NCBI RefSeq assembly: GCF_026212465.1
Contig: NC_080056.1
Span: 5,824,517 to 5,888,516, forward strand
From: Amaranthus tricolor
Lineage: Eukaryota > Streptophyta > Magnoliopsida > Caryophyllales > Amaranthaceae
Reading direction: 5' to 3'
Length of the DNA stretch: 64,000 nt
This document shows, piece after piece, positions 22,198-33,600 of the stretch (positions are counted from its first letter, which is position 1; each line of letters starts with the position of its first letter). A model generated the notes under the pieces. That model made no database searches. It saw only the letters and a program-made list of their open reading frames with translations, and had not been told where the DNA came from. The translations under genes and the position numbers were made by a program.

Positions 22198-24570
22198 TTA
22201 CACTACTAGTTTCTCATCTCCATAGCATTCTACAAGAGCTTGCACAACAGATTCCATGCTTGGCCTTTTGTTTCTATCTTCTTCCACACAAGAAAGTCCA
22301 ATCTCAATCATTATAGCAGCTTGATTCCTGCTAAAATTTCCTACCAATCTTGAATCAACCAAGTCTTCCACCCAAGAATCTTCTTTCCTTTTAGCCATTC
22401 TCACAAATCTAACCAATTCGGGTATTTCCTCTAATTCAACCCAACTCGATAGTCGAATCCCTTTCACAAGCTCGAGGATAACAACCCCGTAACTATACAC
22501 ATCAACCTTTGCCGTAATGGGAAGATTCATTGCCCAATCCGGAGCCATATACCCTTTTGTACCTCTAATTCTAGTCATTTCCGATGAACCATGACTCCCT
22601 CTTTGACATAACTTCGCTAGCCCAAAGTCGGAAATTTTTGCTTCATAATTCTCGTCTAGGAGTATATTTTCGGGTTTCACATCACAATGGATAACCCATT
22701 CGAGACATTCGTGGTGAAGATAAGCTAAGCCTTTGGCCGTGCCTAATGCAATCTTGAATCTTTCTTTCCACCCAAGAAGGGTTGTGCTCGAGAACAGGTG
22801 TTTGTCTAATGATCCTTTTGGTACATATTCATACACTAACAGTCTGTGTTTCCTTTCCGAACAAAAACCCCACATTCTAGCCAGATTCATATGGTTAATT
22901 TTACCAATCGTACTCACTTCTGCCCAAAATTCTTCCTCTCCTTGGATTACATCTCCGAGTTTTTTCACTGCAACAACTCTATCATCAACCAAAGTTCCCT
23001 TGTAAACAGCCCCAAACCCTCCTTTTCCAACTTCTTCCTTGAAATTGCCGGTTGCTTTCTTCAACTCTTTATAGCTATAACTCCTAAACTGATTCGAAAG
23101 CGCTTGATACCCATCTTCCATCGGAGCTGAAAGATCGTGTTTCCTAAACAAAAACCACCACCCCGCTAACAATAAAACTACTTCAATCGTACCAATTGCA
23201 ATACCAAATGAGTACAAATAAACCCATTTGAATCTTTGATTCGTGATCTCATATTTTTTCGGAAATTCCAACACTTTCCCTCGACTACAATCAATTCGTG
23301 ACACATTAAGCCCATCAACAGATTTCAATGATGATTGTTTAGTACTTGGTAATCTAAGATACATACTCGCTTGAAATTCATCCGACCTATATCCATTAAA
23401 AAGGGCATTTTTTGTGAAACACATTCCTAGACCAGTTACTCTATAATTAAATGCTTGACATCTACAATCTCCTACACAAAGTTCCTTACAAACTTCAAAT
23501 GAAACACCAAGACTAAAATTTAGGTCATAACCATAGTAATCAACATGAGGCATCTCAACAAACCTAGAATCTGAACAACTTCTTTTGAATTTCGGCTTAC
23601 AACCTTTACTCGAATCGCTTGAATCAATCGGTTCATACAATGGTGGGCAACTACACATGGGTTTTGGTGTATAAACACAAATCCCATTCCTACCACAAAG
23701 ACCATGAACAGCACACAATTTTGAAATTGCTTCCCATGTTATATTCCATAACCCAGATGATTCATTCAAACTGTAAACCCTAAAATTCCCATCATAATCC
23801 ATGGTTAATCTTCTTTTAATCCCAATTCCTACATCTGAAGCACTAAATTGTAACTGATCACTTGAAGTAAATGTACCCGAATCATCAAATACAGCAATCC
23901 TACTACTATTATATGTTGTTCTACCATTTTCAAACGGAGATAAAGCGATATTTGGCCAATAAATGCTAGAAATTTCAGGACCATCATATATCATTCTAAG
24001 CACATTATCAGTATCAAAAAAGAAACTAAAATACCCAGTTCCAATCATATCAGGACCAATACCAGAAACCAATTTCTGGGTTTTTCTAAAAAATTGATTA
24101 GGAAGCAAAGTATGAGTAGGAAAATCAAAACTTTGCCAAAGAATATTACCAGTTTGATTTCTAAGAACAAGATTTCCTGTATTGAGAAGCTCGGCTCTTT
24201 CAACGTTTGATCCTGTTGTGTTTGTTTGCCAAACAATTGACCCATCAATGTCTGTTAATACCATCACACCATCTTTTCTTAATGTTAGCCGCGAGCGGCG
24301 GCCATTAACAGGATTATCTCTGTTAGATGTCCATACAACTGTTTTTTGTTTGGAATTTGTGAACCAAATAGAGAAGTAATATGCATTTGTTGTTCCTGTA
24401 TTGAGGAATCCACAAGTGAAGGTTTTATCAGGAGAAATGAGAAGATTATCAGTGTTAGATGGATCTTTGACATTTAAGGAAGATCCTTTTGGAAGAAAAT
24501 TTCTAGCAAAAGAGAGGGATGTTAGATTGGTATAAAGGAGGAGAAGGAAGAAAGTTGTTTGGGTTTTCAT
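22198..24570 (-). CDS. G-type lectin receptor-like serine/threonine kinase (ZmPK1-like), copy A
   Basis: Intronless, 790 aa, the typical length. A signal peptide (1-22, LLLLYTNLTSLSFA) is followed by a bulb-type mannose-lectin domain (about 30-155), an S-locus-glycoprotein/EGF-like part with CGRNGICVYTPKPMCSCPP (292-310) and a PAN/apple domain (about 332-412, CKELCVGDCRCQAF). The single membrane helix is at about 449-475. The kinase runs from about 513 to 785: glycine loop GKGGFGAVYKG (515-525), Lys536 in VAVKKL, catalytic HCDVKPEN (Asp630), DFG 648-650 and MAPDWA. The Cys in HCD makes it a non-RD kinase, a group often tied to innate immunity. Predicted role: a plasma-membrane receptor; the ligand is unknown. 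Several Asn-x-Ser/Thr sites fit a secreted ectodomain. Compared with copy B, Cys655 and Met665 in the activation segment are Arg and Thr there. Confidence 0.95.
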   Translation of the reverse strand: MKTQTTFFLLLLYTNLTSLSFARNFLPKGSSLNVKDPSNTDNLLISPDKTFTCGFLNTGTTNAYYFSIWFTNSKQKTVVWTSNRDNPVNGRRSRLTLRKDGVMVLTDIDGSIVWQTNTTGSNVERAELLNTGNLVLRNQTGNILWQSFDFPTHTLLPNQFFRKTQKLVSGIGPDMIGTGYFSFFFDTDNVLRMIYDGPEISSIYWPNIALSPFENGRTTYNSSRIAVFDDSGTFTSSDQLQFSASDVGIGIKRRLTMDYDGNFRVYSLNESSGLWNITWEAISKLCAVHGLCGRNGICVYTPKPMCSCPPLYEPIDSSDSSKGCKPKFKRSCSDSRFVEMPHVDYYGYDLNFSLGVSFEVCKELCVGDCRCQAFNYRVTGLGMCFTKNALFNGYRSDEFQASMYLRLPSTKQSSLKSVDGLNVSRIDCSRGKVLEFPKKYEITNQRFKWVYLYSFGIAIGTIEVVLLLAGWWFLFRKHDLSAPMEDGYQALSNQFRSYSYKELKKATGNFKEEVGKGGFGAVYKGTLVDDRVVAVKKLGDVIQGEEEFWAEVSTIGKINHMNLARMWGFCSERKHRLLVYEYVPKGSLDKHLFSSTTLLGWKERFKIALGTAKGLAYLHHECLEWVIHCDVKPENILLDENYEAKISDFGLAKLCQRGSHGSSEMTRIRGTKGYMAPDWAMNLPITAKVDVYSYGVVILELVKGIRLSSWVELEEIPELVRFVRMAKRKEDSWVEDLVDSRLVGNFSRNQAAIMIEIGLSCVEEDRNKRPSMESVVQALVECYGDEKLVV

Positions 24571-27119
24571 TGTTAATTACTGTTTGTATCAATGTATTGT
24601 TGCTTCATTGGGATGATGTTATTTATTAACAATTACTCTTATTATTTTTTGCATACTAGAACTACTGTTACGTTCTATTCAGTTTGAAGACTTTGAACTA
24701 TTTTTTATTTTGAACCATTTAATTTAAATTATTTTTATTTTTGGATAATAATTTATTATTTTTTTAATTTCATTCATATATCTTAATTTTTTTTTAATTT
24801 CATTCATATATCTTAACTCTCTTTTAATTTCATCCATATATCTTAATTCTCTTTTAATAAATTTATTGTCTATTCTCTTCTTTGTCTTTGATTTAATTCT
24901 ATCTGGACAAATGAATACTTTCTTCGTTTCATAATACTTTGCTATGATAGTGATATTTTCCACATAATATGTCACACTCAGTAACAAATATTATTATCAA
25001 TTCGTTATTACTCGATACACATTGTCAGAACCCTCTTAAATAAATTATATTAATATAAATAATCATTTGAAATACAATTATTTTAATATTAATAATCATT
25101 TGAAATACAATTATTTTAACTAAAATTTCTTAGTTGTATGATTGTAACTTTTTACAGTTGCTCTATATATCGGTGTTTGAAGGTGTGCGAGTTTATTAAT
25201 AAAAAAGTTAATAAAAAAAGAAATATGTTAAGTTTATTAATAAATTAAATATATTTACTATATAAATAAGGCGTAATATAAAAGTTTGCATAGGGTCCCT
25301 AATTCTTCAAGACGGCTTTGTTGCTCTGTTCATGTGTAATTTGCTCTTGATTAGTTTTGTTTATTAATTTAAGAGCAGAGTTATTAGAAATGTATATGAA
25401 AATATTAATTAACGGTAATATTAGAATATTAATTAACAGTAGTTTAATTGATAGATTTAGGTTAACTGATATATACACATGATCATTAATAAGAAAAGGA
25501 TTAAGAGGAATAAAGTACTTCCACCGTTTTCTAGCGGCACTTAAGTTTATTTTAGTACTTTTTTATTTTGAATTGTGGTTAGTCTATGAGAAAAAAAACA
25601 TAGTTATGTGGGAGCTTATTTTATTCATTTATAATATCAAGCTTCTATAAATTTTAGTTGTGTATAACTCTAAATATAATGAATTGAAAAAAGCGTAAAA
25701 AGGTGATTGACTGCAAGTAAAAAAAACAGATGAAGTATATAATATACTACCATTTTATATAATATAAACTTAATCTTTTACTTAAAATGGTTAATTAACA
25801 TTATTAGATGCGTTACTAATGTATTTAAATCTCATTTACCCTTAATTTGAAATGAAATATTAAGCGTTACGCATAAGAAAAACCAGCAATATATTTTAAG
25901 GATATAATCATCATGTTAACTTTTTATTTGAAAGTCGGTTTACACAAAGAATTTTCGATTCTGAGATGGTAGTCTAATAATAGTGTGTTATATTTTTGAT
26001 GAAAGTCTTCTTCTTCATGTTTGAAAGATATAAATTGTGCGAGGAATATTTACTTTTCCAGGTCTTTTAAAAAGTTGGCATACAAAATTACAAATATACA
26101 ATGTGCATTTTGGATTCAAAACAGCCGTATTTAGAGGATAATTGGAACTTGCAAGTCAACTTGACTCCTCTTGTCGCTTTTTTCAATTCAATTTACGTAA
26201 CTTCCAAGTTCCAACTCACGTATCAATAGGATTTGGTATAAATTAATATAAAAAATATAAATATTAATTAATAATCCAATTAAGTATTATCGTAATCTTA
26301 TTCAAATATTTCTATTCAAATGTAGTTATCAATAAGATAATATTATAACAGGATAATTGCAGGCTTCACTCTCATTGAAGATTCTTTCTTGAGTTGAGGA
26401 ACTCTTTAACCGCACTCTCTTTTATAGTATAAGTTGTCGTCTTTCTTCTCTCTCCAGACCCTGAACATAGTTTTTCTATATAAACGGGATGTATTGGGTA
26501 TGATGATGATGATGACATATATAATTTACGTAAAATCTCTAAAAAAACAAAAGGGAATAATATATTCCCTCGGTTCCTTTTTGTTTGTCTACTTTCAGTT
26601 TTTCCACTTTAGCAGAGGGAAATTTAAAATCGATTTTCAAAGTATAAATTGAAGATAAAATATATTCATTTGGGATTTTGTTGGATTTGTCTTGATGCAA
26701 AGTTTTTTATTAATATATAATTTTTACAATTTTTATGATGCATACTTAAAAATATTACGACTCAAAATTTGCTTTGAAAAGCGTGTAAAAAATAAAGTGG
26801 ACAAACAAAAAAAACAGAGAAGTATATAAAGTAACTCAAATTTTAATGTTAAATAACATTTAGGAGTTTTGAAAGACCTTATATGTACAATATTTTCAAT
26901 AAGTAGACTGATTTCATCATTTTATTACTTATGAGAATATTCAGTCTTCTTTTGAGAATCACTCTAAAAATTACGACATAAAATTATTAAACATGCTTAG
27001 TTTGGAATAAACCAACATGTGATATTGTGATAATTAATGACTGCCCTTGACTCTTATTAATCGTTATGGCAAAACACAAAGATACATGAAACCACCTTCT
27101 TTGGAGAGCAACAAGGAAT
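24571..27119. other. Spacer upstream of kinase copy A
   Basis: The proximal part is the kinase promoter side. From about 24571 to 26190 it is homologous to unit B 48343-50747, apart from the insertion there and an extra ~90 bp here near 25815-25905. A tandem duplicate of AATAATCATTTGAAATACAA sits near 25060-25120. A minus-strand frame near 24724-24987 with repeated RYMNEIK/RYMDEIK words comes from a tandem repeat at about 24765-24860 (TTTTTAATTTCATTCATATA) and is not a gene. Beyond 26190 homology to B is lost. Confidence 0.5.
26395..26515 (+). repeat. SINE 3'-end fragment, sense
   Basis: CTCTCTCCAGACCCTGAACA, then GGGATGTATTGGGTATG and (ATG)n form the standard plant SINE 3' end with a short simple-repeat tail. 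It belongs to the same group as the antisense repeat at 1150-1310. Confidence 0.55.
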
Positions 27120-27122
27120 TTA

Positions 27123-28165
27123 GGGGGCGTTTGGTATGTAATTTATCAATGCAGAAAGTGGAATCATTTAACCTTATCCTTTACAAGTTGTTTGGTATGA
27201 GCTGAAAGTAATTGTTTCCGTTTCTAATAGATTAGCGTTTCCACTCTATTGTTACCGCTCAAAAGTATACGGAAACAGTTAACGTTTTCAAGCCGAAACA
27301 CAGTAAACTCTGGCTCTCACGCACTCATGCTTGTAAGAGAAGGAATAATGTTGGTAGTAGAAAGAGTTTGATTCTGAACTGAATATTCATATCTTAATCC
27401 ACTTTTCAGCAATTGCAAATTTTCCATGGATACACGAAAGCTTATATACGCTATATGGCATTAACATATTAATTGCACAGTTTCCAATAATGCATATGAT
27501 AATTTGGGAAATTTAAGTATTTAATAGGGTGTGATAATTAATGTAAAAGTGTATTACCCCTGAATTTCCGACCCCTTATACGAAATCAAAACCGTAAAGG
27601 ACCAGAGGAAATTCGAGTGTCACATAAAAGAAAAGGAAAATAATTTGGATAAATGTTTAAATATTAACTTTAAAAAGGTGAGTGGAAATTTCGGCAACAT
27701 CTACCCTAAAACTGTGCGCCTTTGTAAAAAAACAAAAGTTATTTAGAATCTAATAAAGTAAAGGCATCAACGGCCTATCAAAAATATATCACGGCGGAAT
27801 GATTCGTCACTGGCTTCTGAAATCAACATGCCAAGCATGGATCGTGGTTCCAGTGTCAACGCTTATGTTTTAAAATGACTTAACTCCTTATACCATACAA
27901 AGTTATAAACTACGAAGCGAAAATACAAATATACAAGAGAGGACACGAGGCCTCATAACAAAATATATACAACCAAAGTTTACAAAAGATAAACAAAAGC
28001 TATAAAACAGTACTTATACCAAACAATAAGTAAGGGAAACGTAAATAAGTGTTTCCTTACATTGTTATACCAAACAACATATAACCATAACCCTTACCTT
28101 TACCCTTACCCCTCTTTATTAATTCCCTTTCCCTTACATTTTCTCTTTCCATACCAAACACCCCC
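27123..28165. mobile_element. PIF/Harbinger-like MITE (1,043 bp) carrying retroelement-derived filler
   Basis: The ends are GGGGGCGTTTGGTATG and CATACCAAACACCCCC, flanked by TTA on both sides (27120-27122 and 28166-28168). Terminal sequence and 3-bp duplication match the Harbinger type seen at 13036. There is no transposase. The interior 27553-28010 is homologous to the start of the LTR-like block at 7870-8335 (CCCCTGAATTTCCGACCCCT), so it has taken up, or been invaded by, other repeat DNA. Confidence 0.82.
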
Positions 28166-28189
28166 TTAGAGTTATCTAAAGGTGTTAGT

Positions 28190-28982
28190 GTAACCTTGGA
28201 ATGAAATTTTATCACAAATGTTAGATTCGAATATAACAGCTGCTTTTATAACTTGATCGTCCAAATGATCAACTAATTAATTAGCGTATACCATTGGATA
28301 AGCCAGCTAAATGATCTTTGTTTATGAGCATTATTGTTGGAGGCTGAAGCATCAAGTTTTAACAATAACTTATGTTTTGGGAAATCTATATGCACGTATT
28401 GAGTTGAGAAACTCAATTAAAATGCATCGTCGTTGCTATAACAGTTACAGTTAGAGTTGGATATTGAATCTGAACACACGTACAACTTATCTTTTCCTGA
28501 AAAAAGGGACACTACATGTTCATTATCCTTATCAACAATTCTATTTGTTGGTGCTTATACTGCCATCTCGTAAAAGTACGAACTGTCAATTGAGCCCTCA
28601 CAAATTCCAAGATAAGCAAAATCGACAATTGCATCCATTTGATCATATGCATCTTTAATCAATAGATCTTCAGGTATGTAGATAGTTCTTATCCATTGTT
28701 AGGTCCTCCAAGCTTTCTATCTACATCTTTTTGAGAATCCAATATTCAAGATCTCGTAGTTCATAAACATTGTCTAATCCCGATCGTATTCTCATGGACG
28801 TAATACCTTGCAATCATTCCAAACCTTTGAAAAGTTAGCGCCCAAGACAATATCTTGTCTTGTACCCTTCGAAATGATTGACAAAATAGCCTAAAATCAC
28901 CACCGACAACAATGGCCTTGTATCTGAAGCTTAATTTGGATGCCTTGTCGTTTAGATAATGAATGTCATCGTGTACACTCAA
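28190..28982 (-). pseudogene. Helitron PIF1-like helicase relic
   Basis: The minus strand carries, in order and across several frameshifts and stops, a series of plant Helitron helicase motifs. KAIVVGGDFR (motif II/III region) is followed by KLGGPNNG, then YIPEDLLIKDAYDQMDAIVD and SYFYEMAV-APTNRIVD, then SDSISNSN, PKHKLLLKL and finally GLSNGIRLIN near 28300. The Walker A region, the Rep domain and the Helitron ends are missing. The break at 28979 coincides with the start of the dispersed block. It is a dead fragment present only in unit A. Confidence 0.85.
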
Positions 28983-29285
28983 TTAGGAGATACATATGCA
29001 TGCTCTTATCAAAAATGTCATCCACATCAAAGTATTACAATTTACAATCAAAACCCTGAATATTCTATTTGCCACAAGTTATCAGAAAATTAAAATTAAA
29101 AATTCATGTATATATTCTCCATACCTTAATTAAACAAAATTAATAAAAATGCTAAAAAAAAAGTGCATAAATGTCATGTAAAACGACTATAAAAACCTCA
29201 AATTTTCACAAATTAACAAAACTCAAAAATTACCCAAAAAAAATAAACAGTATAATTCGCCGATTAAAGCAATGAAAATGAACTT
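28979..29285. repeat. Dispersed ~300-bp block, second copy
   Basis: Same block as 10868-11160 (CAATTAGGAGATACATATGC onward). It abuts the Helitron relic on the left and ends where TTAGTTATAATTTATTAGGG begins. At about 29305 the sequence TAGGGGTGTTCATC resembles the terminus of the 929-bp element at 48768. Confidence 0.8.
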
Positions 29286-29629
29286 AGTTATAATTTATTA
29301 GGGGTGTTCATCACCAAGTACCCAGCAGTTCGGGTACCCGAAAAATCAGGTTCCTATTTTAATGCCCCGTTTCTCGACCCAATTTATCCGGATCAGGACA
29401 CTGGATATCCAATTTTATTTTCAAAATGAATTTATTGGCAATTTTTCTACAGAATTTGTGAAATTGATATAATATTTTTGACAGCTTTTAATGGCAATTT
29501 AGAGCAATAACAATCAAACAAAAACGAAGCCAGAAAAAGAAATAACAATAAAAACAACGGAGGAATAACATTACAAAAAATTTAACGAGGCAATAAGGGT
29601 GAATAAGAGAGTATTTAGTACATTTTCTT

Positions 29630-30102
29630 TGTTGTGCGACAACGGAAGCAAATATCGAAAACAATAATGAAACAATAAAGATTCAAACAAACAATAAAGA
29701 AAGTCACACCGAGAAATTAACATGGTTCACTATCAACGTGATAGCTACATTCACCGGCACCGAGAATAAACTTTTCACTATAAACCGGGATATTACAAGA
29801 TGAACACGAGAAACCACAACAATGGCTCTCTAAGCTTTTTCTCTCTTAGTTTTCCTCACTTTGTGTTTTGAATTGCATCTCATTCTAATTCTAATTACAT
29901 GGGGCCTTTATATAGTATACCTCATAATAAAAAGAAATTAGGGTTAAGAAACTACAAAAAACCGTCAAAGACTAAGAGTAACCGGCCAAAAACGTGCCAA
30001 GAAACTGCCATTACGTGAGCCGCGAAACAGAGGCAGAATACACTCCGCGCCCCGCGGACCTTCCTCTACCTGGCAACTTGTTCGAGTCACTATATTTCAA
30101 CA
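29630..30102 (-). mobile_element. Copia-like solo LTR (473 bp), minus orientation
   Basis: It is bounded by TGTTG and CAACA. On the minus strand it contains a TATA box (CTATATAAAGGCCCC), a transcribed leader with splice-like and A/T-rich signals, and an end with CCGTTGTCGCACAACA, as in Tork/Retrofit-type LTRs. No internal domain, primer-binding site or polypurine tract follows, so it is a solo LTR. Flanking 5-mers are TTCTT and CTCTT, an imperfect duplication. The copy at 55404-55926 is about 50 bp longer in its U3 part. Confidence 0.7.
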
Positions 30103-30689
30103 CTCTTCCTTGGATATATAAACTATTTCAACTTTTATATATCCATGGAATATCATGTTTAAATTTATGCTCACGGAACATTTCAATTGTAACCAACAAA
30201 ATAAAAACGACAACATCAACAATAACGCCAGAGCCTTAACAATAAAAGATTGTGGTTAGCTACAATATATGATTTCCGGTGATCGTCCACATGGAACAAA
30301 ATAAAACAACCCATGTACATTTTTTAAAAGTAAACTTTCAACACCTTATCGTCTATATTTTTCATCATCAAGAAATTTTATACTAAAAGGTTATCTTGTA
30401 AATGAATTTTAAAAGTTTTTTTGTTCGCTATTGGATTTTAAGCATATGAAAAAGTATTTTAGTTTGTTTTTTATTGGCTTTAGGCTTATTTATTTTCAAA
30501 AAAATAATTAACAATCAAATTTCAATTTTACTAAATATATTTTAAAACAAATAGATTATTTGACCAATTAAAAAAAAATCAACATTTTAGGGTGACGGTT
30601 TAACAACCCAATAAACAAGCAACAATCATTAACCAAATATACAAATTGTTATGAGAGACGATCTTCTTAAAAAACGCATTATATATAGA
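30103..30689. other. Spacer between solo LTR and the truncated PTH copy B
   Basis: Homologous to 55927-56540 next to PTH copy C. It contains no gene. Homology to C breaks at about 30688, where the deletion in PTH copy B begins. Confidence 0.6.
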
Positions 30690-33600
30690 TCAAAAGCCTT
30701 GATAGGAATAGGTGATTTGCTCAATTTTGGTTCAGTTTTCCTTTTGATATATTTTGTGACCTTATATTGAGTTTGTCACTGTCTATATAGGTTACTTTGG
30801 TTCTCAAATTGTTCATCATATGTCCTAATCAAATGCAGGTTCAATAGGAGATGTTCCAATTCTCCTGGCCAAACCTCAAGCATATATGAATTACAGTGGA
30901 GAATCGGTACTCTCTATGTTCTTTAGCTATAATCACAAGAGCTCTAGGACTTGTGGCATTTGTGTAATATTTATTGTGTTATACCTCTTTGAGTGTGAAA
31001 GAAAGCATGTTTCTTTGTTTTTCTTTATGGATCAAACTAGTTTCACATGATTCGCTAATCTCCTTATGAATTGCAAATAAAAAGAAACTGAATTATGGTC
31101 GGTTTTAGGCTATTTTTGGGACAATTTGAGAGAATCGCGAATTCAAAAAACAATTCAGCAAACAAATTATGTTACACTGTTTCAAACTTGAAAAAAATGG
31201 CAGTAGAATCTTGAAAATTGAAGCCTTTGGCATGATTTGAAACGAAAAGAGCTCTTAGGCTATTATTAGGTTGATTCTCCAAAATATCCCTGCAAATGAC
31301 CAGGAGATTGAAGTATGTAACAATAGAGAATGAAGGCAAAATCTACCAGTCTTGTTGTATCATTTCTCAATGTACAAAGGCATGATGTGTTTATACTTTG
31401 GATTACTTCCTAGATATGAAAAATGATGTTTATGGGGGGATGAGATTTACTCTCATTGTCCCTCTCTATTTTCCCTATATTCTATTTAGTGCGTCCCACT
31501 TAATTTGCCCTATTTCTATTTTAGGATATGACTCCACCACTTATAAGATGGTTTGGGCAAGTGCAACGACGGAGTATTAGCGAACCGGTAAGGAATATAG
31601 ATAGTTGGAACTCAGGAGACTTAAAAACAGGGATAAGAAGACATAAGATGACTTAGAGGATAGAAGTGGAAAAGTATATGAAAGATCTAGAAGTACAAAT
31701 TGAGATGGTAGAATCAAAATGAATAGAGAAGAAGAATCCAAAACTGATATATAGTTTCATGTAGACGACTCCAATCTTTTGGAATTAAGGCTCTGGCATT
31801 GTTGTTTAGTTCTGATTCCACACTTTTACTCTCTACATTCTGTTACTTCTAAATGTTCATTCCACTATATCCAACTTCTAAATCTCCTTGCTATTCCCAA
31901 TTGGGGCAAAATGATATGGACAAAGGAGTAATGTTTTTAGTTTTACATACATACTTGGGCAATACTATGTTTAAACTGTAAAGATCTGTCATCCAATGTT
32001 ACACAACCATATTTTATTTATTCATGCTCCTTTTCTCAATGTGATTCGATATGTTGCTATATTTTGTGTAAAGCTAATTGTTTTTCTATTTAAAATCTAA
32101 GATTTTCTTGTTGTTGCATCTCATTTCATGTCTAACTTGCAATTTGTATAATTTTTTAGGTTGGACCTCTGGCTGCATATTACAAAGTACCTTTGCGCCA
32201 CATCTTATTGGTATGAAAAATGCTGCTGAGAAAGGATAACTTAATCAAAGTAATATAACATCGTCTTTATTTGGTTTCACTTAATACTTAAAGCTGTTTT
32301 ATAGGTCTATGACGAGATGTGCTTGCCTAATGGTGTTTTAAGACTTCAGCCGAAAGGAGGACATGGTCATCACAATGGGTAAGTTGCTTTTATGGATGAT
32401 CTGTATTAGTAGTCACTAACCACCATGTAATCTCGTCCGATATAGTTTTGAAACATTACAAACTGATAACTACATGCTGAATTTTAGTAAGCTCTGCTTG
32501 GATAGTTGGATGGGATTTACACGACGACAAAACTGCACTTTTGTGTACTCTGTATGAATTCTGGTTTTTTTTTCCTCCCCCAAAGCGGTGTGCGACATTG
32601 CTTGAATGTGGTGTCCAATGAGCAAAGACTTTATGCTTATAAGTATTAAGTATGAAAAGGTTGTTGGTCGCCGCCCACAAATGGCGTGCCACATTTCCGA
32701 AATTTGATAGGATCCTACTGCCATGCGAAATTCGATTCATTGATAAATTTCGTAGTTCTCTCCTGCCAATTGTTCATCATCTTCATCTCCATTTCACCAG
32801 CTTCCTCGATACTCATGGTAGGTAACCAAATGAGTAAAATGAAAAATTCACATAAATTCAGTTGCAAAAACCAAGTTGGGGCATACTAAGCTGAATCAGT
32901 CGACCACAACAGTTTCGAATTAAGCTTTGGCATTGTTATATTTTGTACATTAGTGAATTAATCTTTTCTTTTACGAGCTTTCAAGTTTTTTCCTATAATT
33001 CAGAATTTCAGTGGAAAAATATTAAAACCCCAAAAAGAATTCAAATGAATTGAACTTACAAAGGGGTTATTATAAGCTTTTTCACTCCAAGAAACAAGTA
33101 AGTGTAGCGAAGAATACCGCTAGGAAAATAGTATGGGCTATTTCAGAATTTCTCGACGAAGATTATATTGGAATATATTAATATTGGGTTTAGTTTTACA
33201 ACACGGAAAAGGTATGGGGCTAATATGCGTCAATCAAAAGTTAAGAAGTTTTGATTTCATAATTGATAAAAGCTAAGGGGTTAATTAACTATATTTGCGC
33301 ATATTCATATGACAAAAGACATGAATGTTGGAAAAGAATTTATCTGAATGATCATTGGAATGAATGTTTTTAGTTGTATATCCGCGTCCTTAAGCCGTTA
33401 TCTTGCCAGTTTTCACCTTGTACCGGACCGATTATCATCATTATCATCATACCCAGTATATCCTGCTCATAGGAACTATGATCAGGGTCTGGGGAAGGAA
33501 GGAAGGAAGGTGGGAACTCATACCCATAAAGGAAAGTGCGGCTAAAGAGTCTCTCGGCTCGAGAAAGATGCATAAATGAATTCAGTAGTCAAAAACATAA

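Noticed and set aside
22733..24379. Several plus-strand frames across the kinase genes (also 46505-48151)
   Set aside because: They are antisense shadows of the intronless kinase coding sequence.
31398..31580. 60-aa frame in PTH intron 3 (also at 59444-59626)
   Set aside because: It lies inside an intron and overlaps the RTE-LINE relic in another frame. No motif or start context.
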